Shown: one piece after another, positions 25,378 to 33,590 of the stretch
How positions within the stretch are numbered: the stretch's first letter is position 1
Layout: each line of letters opens with the position of its first letter
Assembly (NCBI GenBank): GCA_022565635.1
Contig: JAIUMH010000005.1
Span: forward strand, 1 to 49,237
Reading direction: 5' to 3'
DNA: 49,237 bases
Source of the DNA: Flavobacteriaceae bacterium
Lineage (GTDB): Bacteria; Bacteroidota; Bacteroidia; Flavobacteriales; Flavobacteriaceae
Position numbers and translations under genes: made by a program
Notes under the pieces: generated by a model
The model's input: only the letters and a program-made list of their open reading frames with translations
What the model was told of the DNA's origin: nothing
Databases searched by the model: none

Positions 25378-25407
25378 AAAAAAGGCAGTTGTACAACTGC
25401 CTTTTTT
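25378..25407 (-). terminator. Perfect palindromic terminator inside the oxidase cluster
   Basis: This is a 30-base perfect inverted repeat centred at 25392/25393 (core GGCAGTTGT/ACAACTGCC) with A- and T-runs forming the outer arms. It lies 27 bases after the subunit IV stop and 12 bases before the next start codon, so it probably lowers expression of the assembly genes relative to the structural subunits. Confidence 0.85.
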
Positions 25408-25434
25408 ATGTAAGTTTTATGTATGAAATTTCAA

Positions 25435-25794
25435 TTAAAAATCCCAAGTCATATATCCGTTTACATAAACATCGTGAATGTAACCGCCTTCAACTAACAA
25501 AATTGTAATTAAGTAACAAATTAAGAATACACCTGTCCAAACAACCGTTCTTCTTAAACCAGCTGACTCGTGTTCCATGTGCATAAATGCCCAAGTAATA
25601 TAATATGCTTTATAAATAGTAAGGATTATAAATATCCAGTTTTGAAGAGACATTGAAACAATTTCTGTAAAAACAAGAACATCTAGTCTTAATATACCTA
25701 ATATAACCTCTACTATAGTAAGAATAGATAAAATTAAAAATACGGACCATATTCTTTTCGTTGAACCTTCGTGATGTGCTGCATCGTGTGCCAT
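25435..25794 (-). CDS. Cytochrome c oxidase subunit IV-like protein
   Basis: This 119-residue protein has three hydrophobic helices (about residues 13-36, 45-70 and 82-103). It has an N-terminal histidine-rich start MAHDAAHHEG and the segment KAYYITWAFMHMEHESAGLRRTVVW, typical of bacterial prokaryotic-type subunit IV. It is a structural subunit of the haem-copper oxidase. It starts 18 bases after the long subunit III gene ends and is followed by a strong terminator. Confidence 0.88.
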   Translation of the reverse strand: MAHDAAHHEGSTKRIWSVFLILSILTIVEVILGILRLDVLVFTEIVSMSLQNWIFIILTIYKAYYITWAFMHMEHESAGLRRTVVWTGVFLICYLITILLVEGGYIHDVYVNGYMTWDF

Positions 25795-25812
25795 AACAAA
25801 TATTTTTTTAAA

Positions 25813-26796
25813 TTATACCAAGTAGAAAAATGTAAAAACAAAAACCCAAACTAAATCAACAAAGTGCCAATAAAGCCCAACTTTTTCTACCATTTCATAG
25901 TGACCTCTTTTTTCGTATGTACCGATTAAGACATTAAAAAATGTAATAATTAAAAGAACTACACCAGAAAATACGTGAAAACCGTGGAATCCAGTAATAA
26001 AGAAAAAGAAACCTCCAAAAAGAGGAGCACCGTATTCGTTCTTACTAAGGTTAGCTCCAAAAATCAAATCCACACCTCTTTCCTCAAGATATTTCATTGA
26101 TTCTTCACGACTTAAAATCGTTTTTTCCTTTTCCTCGTTTAATTGCATTGTTCTAACCAAAAGGTTATCGTTAGATTTAAATGCTTCTTTAACATCATCA
26201 ATATGGTATTCAGGAAGATTGCTTTCACTTACGTACCAAGCTCCTTTATCTCCTGTATGTTGTTGCCTGTACGATTCATGCCGAGGAGCAAAATCTTGAA
26301 TAGCAACACGTTTACCGTCATTATCAACAAACTGTAAAATTTTACCAGATTTTGTTTCAACGGCACCATATTCGCCTTGAATAAAGTTTTTCCATTCCCA
26401 AGCTTGAGAACCAAGGAAAATAGCACCTCCTAAAATAGTTAGCGCCATGTAAAAAGTGACTTTAGATTTATTCATTTGATGTCCAGCATCCACAGCCAAA
26501 ACCATAGTTACTGAAGAAAAAATAAGAATAAAAGTCATTAAAGCAACGTAGTACATAGGTGCATCTACACCGTGTAAAAATGGAAAGTGATTAAAAACTT
26601 CATCAGCAATAGGCCATTCTTCAATAAATTTGAATCGAGTAAAACCATAGGCCGCTAAAAAGCCTGAAAAAGTTAAAGCATCAGAAGTGATAAAAAACCA
26701 CATCATTAATTTACCATAACTGGCTTTAAGAGGCTGATTACCACCTCCCCAGTTTTTCCCTTCTGTACCAGTCTGCGCAACAGCTGTAGAATCCAT
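25813..26796 (-). CDS. Cytochrome c oxidase subunit III, long form
   Basis: This 327-residue subunit III has about seven helices. The N-terminal KLMMWFFITSDALTFSGFLAAYG and the C-terminal GGFFFFITGFHGFHVFSGVVLLI and GLYWHFVDLVWVFVFTFFYLV are the family's conserved helices. About 90 residues, roughly 135-235, form a hydrophilic, charged insertion between helices that typical bacterial subunit III lacks; it is likely to be exposed outside the membrane. A second, shorter subunit III gene follows upstream in the same unit, so the two may both be part of the complex. Confidence 0.92.
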   Translation of the reverse strand: MDSTAVAQTGTEGKNWGGGNQPLKASYGKLMMWFFITSDALTFSGFLAAYGFTRFKFIEEWPIADEVFNHFPFLHGVDAPMYYVALMTFILIFSSVTMVLAVDAGHQMNKSKVTFYMALTILGGAIFLGSQAWEWKNFIQGEYGAVETKSGKILQFVDNDGKRVAIQDFAPRHESYRQQHTGDKGAWYVSESNLPEYHIDDVKEAFKSNDNLLVRTMQLNEEKEKTILSREESMKYLEERGVDLIFGANLSKNEYGAPLFGGFFFFITGFHGFHVFSGVVLLIITFFNVLIGTYEKRGHYEMVEKVGLYWHFVDLVWVFVFTFFYLV

Positions 26797-26840
26797 AAAT
26801 TTTAATTTAAGTTACCGCAAAAATAATTAATTATTTGTTC

Positions 26841-27428
26841 TTAAAAAATATAAAAATAGGAAAAAAATAAAAATAATAAGAGCCATAGTACATCTACAAA
26901 ATGCCAAAAAGTTACTCCTATTTCAAATCCCAACATTTGATCTTTTGAATAACGCCCTTTCAACTGCTTAAAAATGATTACAGTTAAGACTACCAAGCCA
27001 GATAGAATGTGTAATAAATGTAAAAAAACAATTAAGTAAATGTAAGACGCAGTTACATTACTAGCTGCTCCTGTAAACCTATAACCTAGCTCAATAATTG
27101 CATTGAAACCTACAAATTGTAGCACAACAAAAACAACACCCAAAACAAAAGCTACTAAAGTACCTAGTTTTGCTTGTGACAAATTCTCTTCTTTGAGCTT
27201 GTTTTTAGCATAAATCAACGCTAAAGAGCTTAAAATTATAATCCCCGTACTCCAAAAAAACTCATCTGGTAATCTAAAATCGTCTTCCCAATCTGGTCTT
27301 GAACTACTTACAATGAAGGCAGACATTAAGCCCGCAAAAGTCATTGACAAACTTATTATGCCAAACCACAACATCATCTTTCTGGAACGTTCAAACTTTT
27401 CTTTATACGGTCTATTTTCTATACCCAT
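26841..27428 (-). CDS. Cytochrome c oxidase subunit III, short form
   Basis: This 195-residue second subunit III-like protein has five helices, about RKMMLWFGIISLSMTFAGLMSAFIV (residues 16-40) through to GVTFWHFVDVLWLLLFLFFSYFYIF at the end. It lacks the long insertion of its neighbour. The family signature HxVDxLW is intact near the C-terminus. Its start overlaps the ctaB stop by 10 bases, so it is co-translated with ctaB. Paired subunit III genes of this kind are usual in Bacteroidetes oxidase clusters. Confidence 0.92.
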   Translation of the reverse strand: MGIENRPYKEKFERSRKMMLWFGIISLSMTFAGLMSAFIVSSSRPDWEDDFRLPDEFFWSTGIIILSSLALIYAKNKLKEENLSQAKLGTLVAFVLGVVFVVLQFVGFNAIIELGYRFTGAASNVTASYIYLIVFLHLLHILSGLVVLTVIIFKQLKGRYSKDQMLGFEIGVTFWHFVDVLWLLLFLFFSYFYIF

Positions 27429-28321
27429 GCTCTAATAAATTTATCTGCTACGTAAACAATTTGAATCAACGTTATATATGACACACTTGCTAACATTAAT
27501 TTTTTGGCGGCTTTTTCTGTTCTTAATTTATACAACTGAACGGCGTGATAAACCATCACTAAACCTAATACTAAAACGATTGCCCCGCCTACATAAGAAA
27601 GTTTTAAACTTCCTGTAAGTCCAGAAACCGGGAGAAGAGAAACAATCAGTGTCCAAATAGTATATAAGACAATTTGAAGAGCTGTTGAAGAATCTCTCTT
27701 TCCAGTAGGCAACATAAAAAACCCTCCTTTTTTATAATCCTCATACAACCACCAGCCCAATGCCCAAAAATGAGGAAATTGCCAAAAAAACTGAATCATA
27801 AATAAAGTTCCTGCTTCTATGCTAAATTCTCCGGTTGCAGCAACCCATCCTAACATAAATGGAATAGCTCCAGGGAATGCGCCAACAAAAACTGAAAGTG
27901 GAGTTTTAGTTTTTAAGGGAGTATATATACTCACATAGATAAAAATTGAAATAGCCCCAAAAAGAGCGGTTTTAGGATTGATTATAAAAAGTAAACCTAA
28001 ACCTAAAGCGGTTAAAAGCGAAGCTATAATAAAACTTTGATTCACCGAAAATCTACCACTAGGTAGGGGTCGATTTTGCGTGCGTTTCATTTTCTTATCT
28101 AAGTCTCTTTCTATAATTTGATTGTACGCATTAGAGGCGCCAACCATGGCATAACCTCCCACTGCTAGCAAAAGAATATCCACTATAGAAAGTTGGTCAG
28201 CACCAAGAAAGTAACCCGCAATAGAGGAAAAAACAACACTAATAGCTAATCGCATTTTAGTGAGCTCTTTAAAGTCTGATAAAAAACTTATATTTTTAGT
28301 TACGGCCAAATCTGTAGACAA
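27419..28321 (-). CDS. ctaB: Protohaem IX farnesyltransferase (haem O synthase)
   Basis: It attaches a farnesyl group to protohaem to make haem O for the terminal oxidase. The 300-residue UbiA-superfamily protein has about nine helices. The two acid-rich motifs are present: NAYNQIIERDLDKKMKRTQNRPLPSG near residues 64-89 and YEDYKKGGFFMLP near residues 194-206. The frame begins with TTG at 28321, and no ATG lies upstream in frame before the likely promoter box, so TTG is the probable start. It heads the oxidase subunit and assembly run. Confidence 0.93.
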   Translation of the reverse strand: MSTDLAVTKNISFLSDFKELTKMRLAISVVFSSIAGYFLGADQLSIVDILLLAVGGYAMVGASNAYNQIIERDLDKKMKRTQNRPLPSGRFSVNQSFIIASLLTALGLGLLFIINPKTALFGAISIFIYVSIYTPLKTKTPLSVFVGAFPGAIPFMLGWVAATGEFSIEAGTLFMIQFFWQFPHFWALGWWLYEDYKKGGFFMLPTGKRDSSTALQIVLYTIWTLIVSLLPVSGLTGSLKLSYVGGAIVLVLGLVMVYHAVQLYKLRTEKAAKKLMLASVSYITLIQIVYVADKFIRAWV

Positions 28322-28337
28322 TGCTTTAAAATTTGTG

Positions 28338-28345
28338 CAAAGATA
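28338..28345 (-). promoter_or_regulatory. Promoter -7-like box before ctaB
   Basis: Read on the minus strand, TATCTTTG fits TAnnTTTG and lies 16 bases upstream of the TTG start, so transcripts would have a very short leader. No TTG is seen at normal -33 spacing. Confidence 0.4.
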
Positions 28346-28436
28346 CCTTTTAAAAGTATTTTTACTTAGAAAAATTGGTTAATATTTATATTCAATGTAG
28401 TTTTTTAAACAAGAATTATGGTTTATTCAAGTTATG

Positions 28437-30518
28437 TTAATAGTCAAAATACCAATTGAACACATCTGTTCTAAATCCAAAGTTCACCCAAGTTGTACTT
28501 CTATCAAAATTCATTAAATTAGACTGAGCTATATCAAATTCTCTATGAATAATATTTACATAAATTTTTAAGTTTGTAGTTGGGTTCACCAAGTAGCCTA
28601 TCTCAATTTCTCCATAATAAGAGTTTGCTCTATTGCCTTGACCAATATTAATGTTATTATCACCTACTCTCACTCTCTCATCTCCAAAAAGATCACTACC
28701 ATAATAAGGGTTGCTATCACTATTTGTCTCAAACCCACGCTCTCCAAAAATAAATTTTGTGTGGCCATAAAACCTGTCTTTTCTATACCTAGCCAACAAC
28801 ATAATTTCTCTAAAGTTTGCCCCCCATAAATGCGCCAAAGACTGATTATTATGTGTGTAGTGTTGCGTTAAAGAAAAATGAGAATAAGTATAGGGTCTCA
28901 CTTGATTGTATTCAAGCTGGAGGAGTAAGTTATCAACTTTAAAAGCATCGTAATATTTCATTCCTAATTGCAAACCAAACTTGTTTCTCCAACTTTTATC
29001 CATTGCAGCAACATCTCCAACGGCAAGCTCATCAATAAGCCATTGACCGTAAGTATTTATTTTATCAGACCATTTATATTTATAACTCAAACCAATAGTT
29101 GATTTACCTGAACGCGAACCAAGTGAATACTCAGCCATGTTCCAAAACAAAAGTGGGTTTACAAAATTCCAATCAAAACCTCTTTCCGGTTCGCTTGCAA
29201 ACATTACCGACTCAAACAAGCCTAAAGTTAAACGCTTATTAACGTTATAACTTAAATAATGTATGGCATTATATTTTGGCAAAAATGAGCCTTCTGCTGT
29301 TCTGTTATTTAAATTTCTTAAGGATTGATAAATATTTGTGTACTTTATTTTCCAAAATGTAGTTTCAACCTTAAAATAAGCATTTGGACTGGCATTATCA
29401 CTAAGAAACAAAGATCTATACCCATCCCCTATAAAATTGTTACCAGACCCAAACTCAAGGTTTAAAAAATCGGTAGCATCATAGTTAAGATAACCAATGG
29501 TTACTGGGTAATCAAAAGAGGAACCCCTAAATGATTCCCCTAGTCCTCTACCAGGAACCATTACTAATTCAGAACCTTCTGGCCCTAAACTCCTGGCAAA
29601 ATCATTGTAATAACCAGCAAACTTACCTTGACTTTCAAAAACTGTTGCGTAGAAGTTTAACTTATCTCCTAATCCACCTTGAAAAATACCAGCTCTAGTG
29701 TTATTGTAAGTCGTAAAGTTTTCTTCAAAATCTCTACCTACTTGTAAATCTGCGGCAATATCTACAGTAAACCAATAATCTTCAGCCTCGAACCGAGCCG
29801 TATTTTCATTAAATAATTTCTTGCCAAACCAAGTTCTTTTATCCAGAGCCAAATCTTCTCTTTCTTGCCTAAAATCGTAATATTTTTGAATCTCACTATA
29901 CCTATAAGGCTTAGTTGCTGTATGTGCGTTAGTTCCAATTTTGTTCATTTCAGAATCCATACGACTGTACAATTCATGAGAAAACTGAACATTTAAATTA
30001 CTTCTTGTTTGAGGATCTGTAAATTTCTTTGATTGAATTTGATCATACTCTTCTCTCAATAACTTCTGTTGAGCAGTAATAATTGGGTCTTGTGACTTTA
30101 AATCTTCAGAAGCATCTTGAAAAGGTAAATTAATAGATAACCTCATTTGAAAATCTGTAGGCCTTGAATTATAGGTAGCGGGATGAATTGCAGGCAACTT
30201 ATTAAATGCACTATGAATGGAGTCTATCACTTCAGCAAATTTTGACTCGACATAAATTACATTAAAAACTCCTTTTTTATTCACATCAAATATAACTACT
30301 ACTCTTTCTTCTCTATTGTTCTCTTCAAAAGAAGCTGGAAGTTGAAAATTAGCTTTTAGAAGTTTAAACAGCTCACTATTGAAACACTTTTTTTCGTCTT
30401 CTGTAACTTCACAATTTTCAAAAACCGGCAGGCTTTCATTAGACTGAACTGATGTAGCAGCTTGACTAAAAACACTCAAGCTAAATAATATTGTTATAAA
30501 AAAGAAAAAAAACCTCAT
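28437..30518 (-). CDS. remB: Gliding motility protein RemB with TonB-like N-terminal module
   Basis: This 693-residue exported protein has a signal peptide of about 19 residues (a run of Phe, then VFSQA). Residues 30-135 form a TonB-C-terminal-like module with PVFENCE (Cys36), a second Cys45 and LPAIHPA near 110. The rest, from about 190 on, is rich in aromatic, alternating segments ending FGFRTDVFNWYFDY, consistent with an outer-membrane beta-barrel. From memory, remB of Flavobacterium johnsoniae lies a few genes downstream of sprA, as here, and contributes to gliding and surface movement. Its first codons form the descending arm and T-tract of a hairpin. Confidence 0.75.
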   Translation of the reverse strand: MRFFFFFITILFSLSVFSQAATSVQSNESLPVFENCEVTEDEKKCFNSELFKLLKANFQLPASFEENNREERVVVIFDVNKKGVFNVIYVESKFAEVIDSIHSAFNKLPAIHPATYNSRPTDFQMRLSINLPFQDASEDLKSQDPIITAQQKLLREEYDQIQSKKFTDPQTRSNLNVQFSHELYSRMDSEMNKIGTNAHTATKPYRYSEIQKYYDFRQEREDLALDKRTWFGKKLFNENTARFEAEDYWFTVDIAADLQVGRDFEENFTTYNNTRAGIFQGGLGDKLNFYATVFESQGKFAGYYNDFARSLGPEGSELVMVPGRGLGESFRGSSFDYPVTIGYLNYDATDFLNLEFGSGNNFIGDGYRSLFLSDNASPNAYFKVETTFWKIKYTNIYQSLRNLNNRTAEGSFLPKYNAIHYLSYNVNKRLTLGLFESVMFASEPERGFDWNFVNPLLFWNMAEYSLGSRSGKSTIGLSYKYKWSDKINTYGQWLIDELAVGDVAAMDKSWRNKFGLQLGMKYYDAFKVDNLLLQLEYNQVRPYTYSHFSLTQHYTHNNQSLAHLWGANFREIMLLARYRKDRFYGHTKFIFGERGFETNSDSNPYYGSDLFGDERVRVGDNNINIGQGNRANSYYGEIEIGYLVNPTTNLKIYVNIIHREFDIAQSNLMNFDRSTTWVNFGFRTDVFNWYFDY

Positions 30519-30560
30519 TTTATATTTTTTAGCAAATTAAACTAAAAAAAATGAGGTTTT
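30509..30560 (-). terminator. Terminator-like hairpin containing the remB start codon
   Basis: On the minus strand, AAAACCTCAT pairs with ATGAGGTTTT. The second arm is the remB start codon and second codon, and the following Phe codons (TTT TTT TTC TTT TTT) form the T-tract. It lies 21 bases past the stop of the small secreted protein gene. It could end that transcript, hide the remB start, or both. Confidence 0.6.
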
Positions 30561-30580
30561 CATATTTTAAAAAGTAGAAT

Positions 30581-31078
30581 TTAGTTGACTTGATACTTCT
30601 GGGTTGATTCTTCATCAAAAGTGAAATCTAAATCAATTTGAATATCTACCTTATTTTTAACATTAATCTGATTCCTTTCCAGCTCAATTTGGACTTTAAA
30701 TCTCAAATCTATAGGTCTTTCTATAGAGTTAAGAGCAGGCTTTAGCTTTGGAAATTGCTGTATGGTTTTAACAAAAGGAATAAATATTCTACTTTCTGCT
30801 GTTGAAAAATCAGCAATTGAAATATTACCTCTTCTATCCACATCAATAAATGCTTCAAATTGCACTTCATACTTTTGATCAAAGGCTAGTTCATTTTTTA
30901 AATAGCCTTCTTTCATCAATCTTATAAATTCTGATTGAAAGCATGCGTTTCTATCTCTATCATCAGATTCACACACTTCAAATTTAGGAAGTTGTTGAAT
31001 TTGATTGTGTTCATTGAGTTGTGCACTTGCAGAAACAAAAAAAAGACCAATAATGGTCATTAAAAAATATCTTCTCAT
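30581..31078 (-). CDS. Secreted protein with TonB-C-terminal-like module
   Basis: This 165-residue protein has a signal peptide (about residues 1-19, ending VSASAQ) and essentially one domain. PKFEVCE (Cys36), a second Cys46, VQFEAFIDVDRRGNISIADF near 70-89, then FPKLKPALN and a final beta strand match in order the module found at the start of RemB and at the end of both TonB proteins here. It has no membrane anchor and no Pro-rich linker, so it would float in the periplasm. Function unknown; it may dock to the same partners as the TonB domains. It lies between tonB and remB with hairpins on both sides. Confidence 0.75.
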   Translation of the reverse strand: MRRYFLMTIIGLFFVSASAQLNEHNQIQQLPKFEVCESDDRDRNACFQSEFIRLMKEGYLKNELAFDQKYEVQFEAFIDVDRRGNISIADFSTAESRIFIPFVKTIQQFPKLKPALNSIERPIDLRFKVQIELERNQINVKNKVDIQIDLDFTFDEESTQKYQVN

Positions 31079-31096
31079 TATGTAGGGGTATTAAAA

Positions 31097-31120
31097 ACCC
31101 GAGGCTGAATAACCTCGGGG
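31097..31120 (-). terminator. Hairpin terminator after the Pro-rich tonB gene
   Basis: CCCGAGG pairs with CCTCGGG around an 8-base loop. On the minus strand it is followed by GTTTTTAA. It lies 20 bases past the tonB stop. Confidence 0.75.
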
Positions 31121-31139
31121 ATAAATAATCTAAATTTTA

Positions 31140-31865
31140 TTAATCTTGAATTTGGAAAACGATTGGTAAATTGTAAGATACCCTAACGGCTCTACCTCTC
31201 TGTTTACCAGGTTTCATGCTTGGTAATTTATTAACTACACGCTCTCCTTCTTTGGTTAATCTAGGGTGTTGCGACCTACCTCTAACGTCAACAATGTTTC
31301 CGTTTTGATCAATTACAAAAGTGATATAAACACGATTTACACCCGTAAGTCCTAAATCTCTACCAATACTAGTATCAAATTTTTTATTCACAAACTTCTG
31401 AATTTTATCCTGCATGCATTGCTTTCTTGCATCGTTTGTTTTTTCTTTTTCACAACCTGGAAAAACAGGAACATCAGAAATACTAGCAAAAGGAACTTCT
31501 TCAATTACATCATCAGAACCTATATCAGCTACCTCATCAATTTCAACAATTTCATCATCAAGATCAATTTCAGTTTCTTCTATTTCAACTTCTTCTTCTT
31601 CAGAATCATCTTCAATAATTTCTATGATTTCTGGTGCTGGAGGTGGTGGAGGTGGTGGTGGCGGTGCTTGAATCATTTCTGTAATTGGCACTTCCTCATC
31701 ATCTAAAAGATTCATTTCTACAATTTCGTCTTCATACTCAACCTTATCGTAAGTCTTCCATTCAATCATTACATAAGAGGTTGCAAGCATAAAAACTAAA
31801 CCGAGCTGAAAGAATAAAAAACTCTTTTTGCCGATGTTTGCTTTTTCTGATTTTTTAGGTTTCAT
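31140..31865 (-). CDS. Energy transducer TonB, Pro-rich linker
   Basis: This 241-residue TonB-family protein has a single inner-membrane anchor at about residues 15-35. A periplasmic linker with a nine-Pro run (residues 68-76) comes before a long acidic stretch, and the C-terminal TonB domain starts near residue 125. That domain carries VPVFPGCE (Cys138), Cys150, RVYITFVIDQNGNIVDV and ends YNLPIVFQ. TonB passes proton-motive force energy from ExbBD to outer-membrane receptors. No exbB/exbD is in the window. A 92-base gap separates it from a second TonB-like gene upstream. Confidence 0.92.
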   Translation of the reverse strand: MKPKKSEKANIGKKSFLFFQLGLVFMLATSYVMIEWKTYDKVEYEDEIVEMNLLDDEEVPITEMIQAPPPPPPPPPAPEIIEIIEDDSEEEEVEIEETEIDLDDEIVEIDEVADIGSDDVIEEVPFASISDVPVFPGCEKEKTNDARKQCMQDKIQKFVNKKFDTSIGRDLGLTGVNRVYITFVIDQNGNIVDVRGRSQHPRLTKEGERVVNKLPSMKPGKQRGRAVRVSYNLPIVFQIQD

Positions 31866-31957
31866 AGTAATTATTTTTCAAGTGATAAAATTAATGATTT
31901 TTTTGTAAACTAAAAGTTTTAATTGGAAAATTTGAATCAAGATCAAATTAATTATTC

Positions 31958-32704
31958 TTAGTTGATCTTTACAAATATGGGTAACGAATAAAGTACTTGT
32001 ACTTTTTGCCCATTGTGTTCAGCGGGTTGAAAATTTGGTAAATTTTCAATTATCTGCTTTGTTTTATAATTTAATGACTCTGAGTTTGAGTTGGTTTTAA
32101 CCTCCACCACTTGCCCAATTTCATTAACAGTGAACTGCACGTAAATTCTTACTCCATCGTCATTTTTAGACAAATGAGAGCTTAGACGTTTACTTACTAT
32201 ATGCGCTATTTTGTTGTTCATGCAAGCTTTTTGGTCTTCTTTTGTATTTAGCATTTCACAACCTTTAAAAATAGGCGCATTACTTACACTAGCGTAAGGA
32301 ACACTTGCAATTTTTTCTACGCGAGGTAAATCATCAATATCCTCAACCCCTAAAGCAGCGTTGCTTTCAGAAGAATGAACAAACAAAACACTCAAATCTA
32401 TCGGATCTATTTCATCTTCTAGGTTTTCCTCAACTGTATTTTCAGATTTTTCAGGAGGTTGATGAGATGAAGCAGTTTCTTTCTTATTCATTTTTTTCTC
32501 CTTTACTTCTATAAAGTCAGAGAAAACTTCGTCTTCCTTAAACTCTGAAGCATTTAAAATGGATTTATTTGAATCTGATTTTTCTAAGGTATAATAAGTT
32601 TTATTCTCAATAAATATCAAACTTATAAATAAGACAAGTAGTAAGCTGGTAAGAAAATATAATTTCGATTTCTCTTCTGAATCTTTTTTCATTTTAAACT
32701 TCAT
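31958..32704 (-). CDS. TonB-family protein with acidic, non-Pro-rich linker
   Basis: Taking the ATG at 32704, the protein has 248 residues. The frame is open 21 codons further, to a TTG at 32767, so that longer form is possible. A membrane anchor (about residues 15-34) is followed by a charged linker without the Pro run. The C-terminal TonB module carries NAPIFKGCE (Cys149), Cys161, VRIYVQFTVNEIGQVVEV and ends LYSLPIFV. It is clearly related to the adjacent TonB, probably by duplication. The short linker may limit its reach across the periplasm. Confidence 0.85.
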   Translation of the reverse strand: MKFKMKKDSEEKSKLYFLTSLLLVLFISLIFIENKTYYTLEKSDSNKSILNASEFKEDEVFSDFIEVKEKKMNKKETASSHQPPEKSENTVEENLEDEIDPIDLSVLFVHSSESNAALGVEDIDDLPRVEKIASVPYASVSNAPIFKGCEMLNTKEDQKACMNNKIAHIVSKRLSSHLSKNDDGVRIYVQFTVNEIGQVVEVKTNSNSESLNYKTKQIIENLPNFQPAEHNGQKVQVLYSLPIFVKIN

Positions 32705-32822
32705 CTCTATTTGTTTTTGTGGTTCTACAAATGAACAAACAGCATTGGACTTTTTAGTAGTATTCAATCTTTCTTTTTTCTAGAAGAAGATTATATAAGC
32801 TAATCAACTTTAAATATTCGCT

Positions 32823-33221
32823 TTATTTATATCGCTTCAGACTTAAAGCTAAAACAAAAAGCAAAGCAAAAGAGGTTAATGCACCTAGAGAGTTAAACAA
32901 GACATCTCCCCAATCAAAAGTTCTATGATCTGTTAATGTTCCTTGTAATACTTCAATTATAATGCCAAAAAAAACAACCGTTAAAAATGCAAAAAAAGAG
33001 GTAAGTAAAAATGATTTTTTATATGTAGTATAGAGATACATGAACCATACAACAAAAAACACAAAATATTCAACAAAATGAACGTATTTGTCTGCATGAG
33101 GAATAGACACAGACGGCAAGCCATCTGTGTCCATAAAAGATAAATAAGTAATTGCAAAGCTTACAAACAAACTTGCAACTAACCAAAAATAACTATGCTT
33201 CAATATGTGCTTTATAAGCAT
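32823..33221 (-). CDS. VanZ-like family membrane protein
   Basis: This VanZ-like protein has four hydrophobic helices and the family pattern [18 protein letters not shown] (after the first helix) and [27 protein letters not shown]. The Asp/Trp motif is conserved. A longer frame reaches 33302, but it lies entirely inside gcvH; the likely start is the ATG at 33221 (132 residues), or the ATG at 33227. The start overlaps the end of gcvH by 29 bases. The function of the stand-alone VanZ-like family is not known. It keeps the order sprA, gcvH, vanZ-like, tonB, remB. Confidence 0.8.
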   Translation of the reverse strand: MLIKHILKHSYFWLVASLFVSFAITYLSFMDTDGLPSVSIPHADKYVHFVEYFVFFVVWFMYLYTTYKKSFLLTSFFAFLTVVFFGIIIEVLQGTLTDHRTFDWGDVLFNSLGALTSFALLFVLALSLKRYK

Positions 33222-33573
33222 CTGCATCCAATAAGTCTGTTGCTTCTTCAGGGTTGGTAAGTTTAATTTTAATAATCCATCCCTTTCCGTAAACATCTTC
33301 ATTTACTACTTCTGGTTCATCTTCAAGTTCATCATTAAACTCAACAACTTCTCCAGAAAGAGGCATAAATAAATCTGACACCGTTTTTACCGCTTCAACA
33401 GTACCAAAGACTTCATCTTTTTCAATAGTTTCATCTAAGGTTTCTACTTCAACGTAAACAATGTCACCCAATTCACCTTGTGCAAAATCGGTAATTCCTA
33501 CGGTAGCAATATCGCCTTCAATTTTCACCCACTCGTGGTCTTTTGTGTATTTTAATTCTTGTGGTATATTCAT
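33193..33573 (-). CDS. gcvH: Glycine cleavage system H protein
   Basis: This is the lipoyl carrier of the glycine cleavage system. The 126-residue length is normal. The lipoylated lysine is Lys63 in [21 protein letters not shown], and the start [23 protein letters not shown] is the family's. The other subunits (gcvP, gcvT) are not in the window. It starts 17 bases after the sprA stop. Confidence 0.97.
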   Translation of the reverse strand: MNIPQELKYTKDHEWVKIEGDIATVGITDFAQGELGDIVYVEVETLDETIEKDEVFGTVEAVKTVSDLFMPLSGEVVEFNDELEDEPEVVNEDVYGKGWIIKIKLTNPEEATDLLDADAYKAHIEA

Positions 33574-33590
33574 TTTATATAAGTATTATA

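Noticed and set aside
31640-31670. GGTGGTGGA-type tandem triplets
   Set aside because: These are simply the Pro codons of the TonB linker, not an independent repeat element.
31414-31706. Plus-strand frames rich in Ser/Ile and ending in Gly or Trp runs
   Set aside because: They are antisense to the acidic and Pro-rich linker of the TonB gene; the composition follows directly from the Pro, Glu and Asp codons on the other strand.
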